Shown one piece after another: positions 62,375 to 64,000 of a stretch of 64,000 nt of DNA. Position 1 is the stretch's first letter; the number at the start of each line of letters is the position of its first letter. The DNA is taken from assembly GCA_900129675.1 (NCBI GenBank), contig FSRD01000001.1, forward strand, positions 733,501-797,500, given 5' to 3'. The position numbers and the translations under genes were made by a program. The notes beneath the pieces are model-generated. The model was not told the DNA's origin. It made no database searches and worked only from the letters and a program-made list of their open reading frames with translations. This DNA comes from Bradyrhizobium erythrophlei (lineage in GTDB: Bacteria > Pseudomonadota > Alphaproteobacteria > Rhizobiales > Xanthobacteraceae).

Positions 62375-62755
62375 TCAATCGATTCCGAGCAACGCAGCCA
62401 AGCGTTCGCGCACTTCCGTGAGCACGATGTCAGGTGCTCGTCCGGCATGCTGGATCGGTCGTTTCTCCCAAGAGATGCTGCGGGATCGGTCGGCCAGTAC
62501 AACACCACGGAGGCTGGCACTATCGGGCAGCTTGGCCTCAAAAGGATAGTCGCGCACACGGCTGGTGATTGGGCTGACCACGCAAAGTCCGGCTGCGGCA
62601 TTGTAGTTGTGCGGCGACAAGACAATTGCCGGTCGTCGGCCGCTTTGTTCGTGGCCGACCGTGGGGTCAAGATCGATCCAGATGAAATCGCCCGCCTCCG
62701 GACAATAGTTACCAGACTTCGTTGCCAACGGGCGGGCCCCAATCAATCTCTTCAT
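62375..62755 (-). CDS. mazF: MazF/PemK-family toxin
   Basis: An endoribonuclease toxin of up to 126 residues with the family core CPEAGDFIWIDLDPTVGHEQ, SGRRPAIVLSPHNYNAAAGL and CVVSPITSRVRDYPFEAKLP, and SISWEKRPIQHAGRAPDIV near the C terminus. The longest start (62755) overlaps mazE by 47 bases; a later start near NYCPEAGD is likely, since family members begin about four residues before it. It lies inside element B. Confidence 0.9.
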   Translation of the reverse strand: MKRLIGARPLATKSGNYCPEAGDFIWIDLDPTVGHEQSGRRPAIVLSPHNYNAAAGLCVVSPITSRVRDYPFEAKLPDSASLRGVVLADRSRSISWEKRPIQHAGRAPDIVLTEVRERLAALLGID

Positions 62756-62963
62756 GACGGTTGTCCGGTGTTATGCCGGCAACCAGCTTGTCGAGTGTAT
62801 AGCGGCGCTTGCGCCGCGGCGACCGCGCGATCTCGATCACCAGTTTGCCGTTGCTCACGGTCATTTCCGCGGCCTTGCCGTCGCTGGCACCGATTTCATC
62901 GGCAAATGCTTTTGGCACTCGCAGTGCGAGGCTGTTGCCCCACTTCTGAAATGCCACCTTCAT
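62709..62963 (-). CDS. mazE: MazE-type antitoxin (AbrB/SpoVT fold)
   Basis: An 84-residue antitoxin: MKVAFQKWGNSLALRVPKAF is the SpoVT/AbrB DNA-binding hairpin, and the acidic toxin-binding tail runs ITPDNRHEEIDWGPPVGNEV. The ATG at 62963 follows CGGAG. It precedes mazF in the normal antitoxin-first order. It is inside element B. Confidence 0.9.
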   Translation of the reverse strand: MKVAFQKWGNSLALRVPKAFADEIGASDGKAAEMTVSNGKLVIEIARSPRRKRRYTLDKLVAGITPDNRHEEIDWGPPVGNEVW

Positions 62964-63080
62964 GTTCGGTCTCCGACATTGATGATACAATGTAGATACG
63001 CGCTCGACGGCAGTTGGTCAATGGGTACACCAACCGCAGGGCCGGCTAGGTACCAGGCCGGAAAGGCATCGTCGCCCCTC

Positions 63081-63100
63081 CAACACGATAATTCGGAACT
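63081..63100. repeat. Subterminal repeat, right side of element B
   Basis: CAACACGATAATTCGGAACT. Its reverse complement agrees with TCCGGAATATCGTGTTG at all but two positions. It lies about 46 bp inside the right end. Confidence 0.65.
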
Positions 63101-63146
63101 CGATTGATGTGGACGAGGCCAAATCAACACACTATTCCGGAAAGCC

Positions 63147-63154
63147 GATATGTC
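63147..63154. repeat. Right target-site duplication of element B
   Basis: GATATGTC, identical to 62177-62184. Confidence 0.9.
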
Positions 63155-63657
63155 TTGTGGTCGCCGAAGATGGTTCCCCCGGCCGCGATGAACAGCTGCG
63201 GCACCTTCTTGGCGTTGACATACTTGATGACCGACATGGTCGTCGGCGTGCCGAGCGGATTGAAGAGAAGGAGAGCCTCGTCGCTTTCGATCAGCTTGCG
63301 GGTCTGCTCGACCGTCTTCGGAGGACCATATGCATCGTCGTGGGAGATGAACTCGATCTCGCGGCCGTTAACACCGCCTTGATCGTTGATCATCCTGAAG
63401 TAGGCGCCTTCCGTTCTGGCGACAATGCCATTCGACGACAGCGGCCCGCTGTAGGGAGCAGTATTGCCGATCTTGATGATCGCATCGGACGCGCCAGGGT
63501 CGTAGCGCTTCTCCCCTTAGGCGGCGCGAGGCGCCGCATTGGCCAATCCGATCAGCATCGTCAGCGTGATACCAGAACAAGCGGACCTCGGTGTGCGCGC
63601 GTACCGTAGCATCTCTCTCCTCGTGATCTGACGTTCGATCGATAGTCGGCCAGGTTG

Positions 63658-64000
63658 TCAGGCCGTCTTCAAGTCAAAGTCGAAGCGAGTTCCCCACGTC
63701 GTGAGCTGGTCAATCGTCCACACGCGAGGGCGTTGGGGATATGCCTCATGCCAGGGCCGCGGCTCGAAAATGTCGAGCTCCGGAACGATCACATCCATGT
63801 CAGTGTAGAGCTCGATCAGAAAACGGCTCGGGTCGTAGTGATAGGAAGCGAGGTTGTGGCCCGCGGTGTGCCGCGACGGACCCCAGAGGATCGGATGGCT
63901 TTCCCTTGCAAGAAAATCCGCCGCATCGTGATGCGCGGCACGGCTGCGCAGCTCAAATGCGAGATGGTGAAGCCGGGCCTCTGGCGCAGCGATAATATTG
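63658..64000 (-). CDS. VOC-family (glyoxalase/extradiol dioxygenase-like) protein, 5' end beyond window
   Basis: The C-terminal 113 residues are visible: ARLHHLAFELRSRAAHHDAA, HPILWGPSRHTAGHNLASYH and YDPSRFLIELYTDMDVIVPE. The His in LHHLAFE and the Glu in IELYTD are metal ligands of extradiol dioxygenases, and HxxGHNLxxYHxDP is usual in the catechol 2,3-dioxygenase-like branch. It is upstream of the interrupted binding protein and may have belonged to the same catabolic operon. Confidence 0.85.
   Translation of the reverse strand, partial: NIIAAPEARLHHLAFELRSRAAHHDAADFLARESHPILWGPSRHTAGHNLASYHYDPSRFLIELYTDMDVIVPELDIFEPRPWHEAYPQRPRVWTIDQLTTWGTRFDFDLKTA

Larger units (their letters stand above)
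62185..63146. mobile_element. Element B: non-autonomous cassette carrying mazEF
   Basis: A 962-bp insertion. The left end is GGCTA then TCCGGATTATCGTGTTGA; the right end (reverse complement) is GGCTT then TCCGGAATAGTGTGTTGA, about 18 of 22 bases matching each other and closely matching the ends of element A. The perfect 8-bp duplication GATATGTC flanks it. Additional repeat-like copies are at 62210-62232 (weak) and 63081-63100 (strong). Only mazE and mazF are carried. Its ends are more diverged than those of A, so it is probably the older insertion. Confidence 0.88.
60132..63612 (-). pseudogene. Liv-type substrate-binding-protein gene split by two toxin-antitoxin elements
   Basis: One binding protein can be rebuilt from three pieces. 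The head (63612 to 63155) has a signal, an in-frame TAA at 63517-63519, then ASDAIIKIGNTAPYSGPLSS, EFISHDDAYGPPKTVEQTRK and GDHKTY. The middle (62176 to 61675) continues PWSMGFQPSYQSETRIYGKY, with a 4-base duplication near 61900 that shifts the frame, to KHMPGEDKNNF. The tail (60392 to 60132) continues YVVYGYNAAQALVEVLRQCK to the stop. Removing both elements and one copy of each 8-bp duplication restores the joins exactly in frame. The gene is now inactive several times over. Confidence 0.9.

Noticed and set aside
60401..63146. The two TA elements as integron cassettes
   Set aside because: The boundaries are inverted repeats with 8-bp duplications rather than attC sites, and there is no integron integrase nearby.
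1..64000. CRISPR arrays, rRNA and tRNA genes
   Set aside because: No regularly spaced direct repeats and no recognisable tRNA arms or rRNA sequence were seen; a tRNAscan or Infernal search would settle it.

Overview
The window looks like chromosomal accessory DNA of an alphaproteobacterium of the Bradyrhizobium/Rhodopseudomonas type (Nitrobacteraceae). The reasons are high-GC coding sequence, several Liv-type (HAAT) ABC importers, FAD/CoA/hydrolase catabolic genes, a 5-aminolevulinate synthase (the alphaproteobacterial C4 route) and IS remnants of a kind I associate with rhizobial genomes. No rRNA, tRNA or CRISPR array was seen. Everything here comes from reading the sequence and from general knowledge of the families; no database search was run.

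Layout. (1) 1-13034: two divergent catabolic/transport units around a GntR/FCD regulator. Leftward run an alpha/beta hydrolase, an isochorismatase-like amidase, two PuuE-like deacetylase/cyclic-amidase proteins, a fumarylacetoacetate-hydrolase-fold enzyme and LivH/LivM/binding protein. Rightward runs a second complete Liv transporter. Most junctions are 4-base stop/start overlaps. Together they suggest uptake and hydrolytic ring opening of a small N-heterocycle or cyclic imide. (2) 13040-15149: a graveyard holding a c-type cytochrome tail, an integrase head, a cyoB head and a frameshifted cyoA. (3) 15392-29641: a compact cluster of paralogues of primary-metabolism enzymes (ALA synthase, serine acetyltransferase, DapA, SerC, ArgD, aspartate/tyrosine aminotransferase, MetF, FdxA) with an AhpD-like protein, an acyl-CoA-dehydrogenase-like protein, an MFS transporter, a nitrilase and a MocR regulator. 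CATACA/TGTATG boxes stand before each transcription unit. (4) 29683-41976: short catabolic fragments and regulators (CocE hydrolase, AraC, MFS, MBL-fold, two LysR, glutathionyl-hydroquinone reductase, a caspase-fold protein without its catalytic dyad, a broken doxX). (5) 42156-48828: an IS/NTF2 chimera, then a LacI-controlled molybdenum hydroxylase (IorA/IorB type) with periplasmic NTF2-like and hydrolase genes. (6) 48859-59762: IS fragments, a VbhA-like antitoxin remnant, a PHB-depolymerase-type esterase, integrase tail, adenosine-kinase-like, redoxin, enoyl-reductase-like, AKR, OsmC and guanylate/adenylate cyclase genes, and an IclR tail.

(7) 60132-63612 is the most unusual part. One branched-chain-type substrate-binding-protein gene on the minus strand is cut into three pieces by two separate elements. 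Element A (60401-61666) carries a PIN-domain toxin and its antitoxin. Element B (62185-63146) carries MazE/MazF. Each element is flanked by a perfect 8-bp target duplication, has related terminal inverted repeats with a second subterminal copy at each end, and encodes no transposase. They read as non-autonomous mobile toxin-antitoxin cassettes.

Many genes in the right three quarters carry single lesions (in-frame stops in metF, doxX, the tRNA-binding protein and the binding protein; one-base shifts in cyoA, a LysR gene and others). This indicates ongoing gene decay, or in part assembly error.
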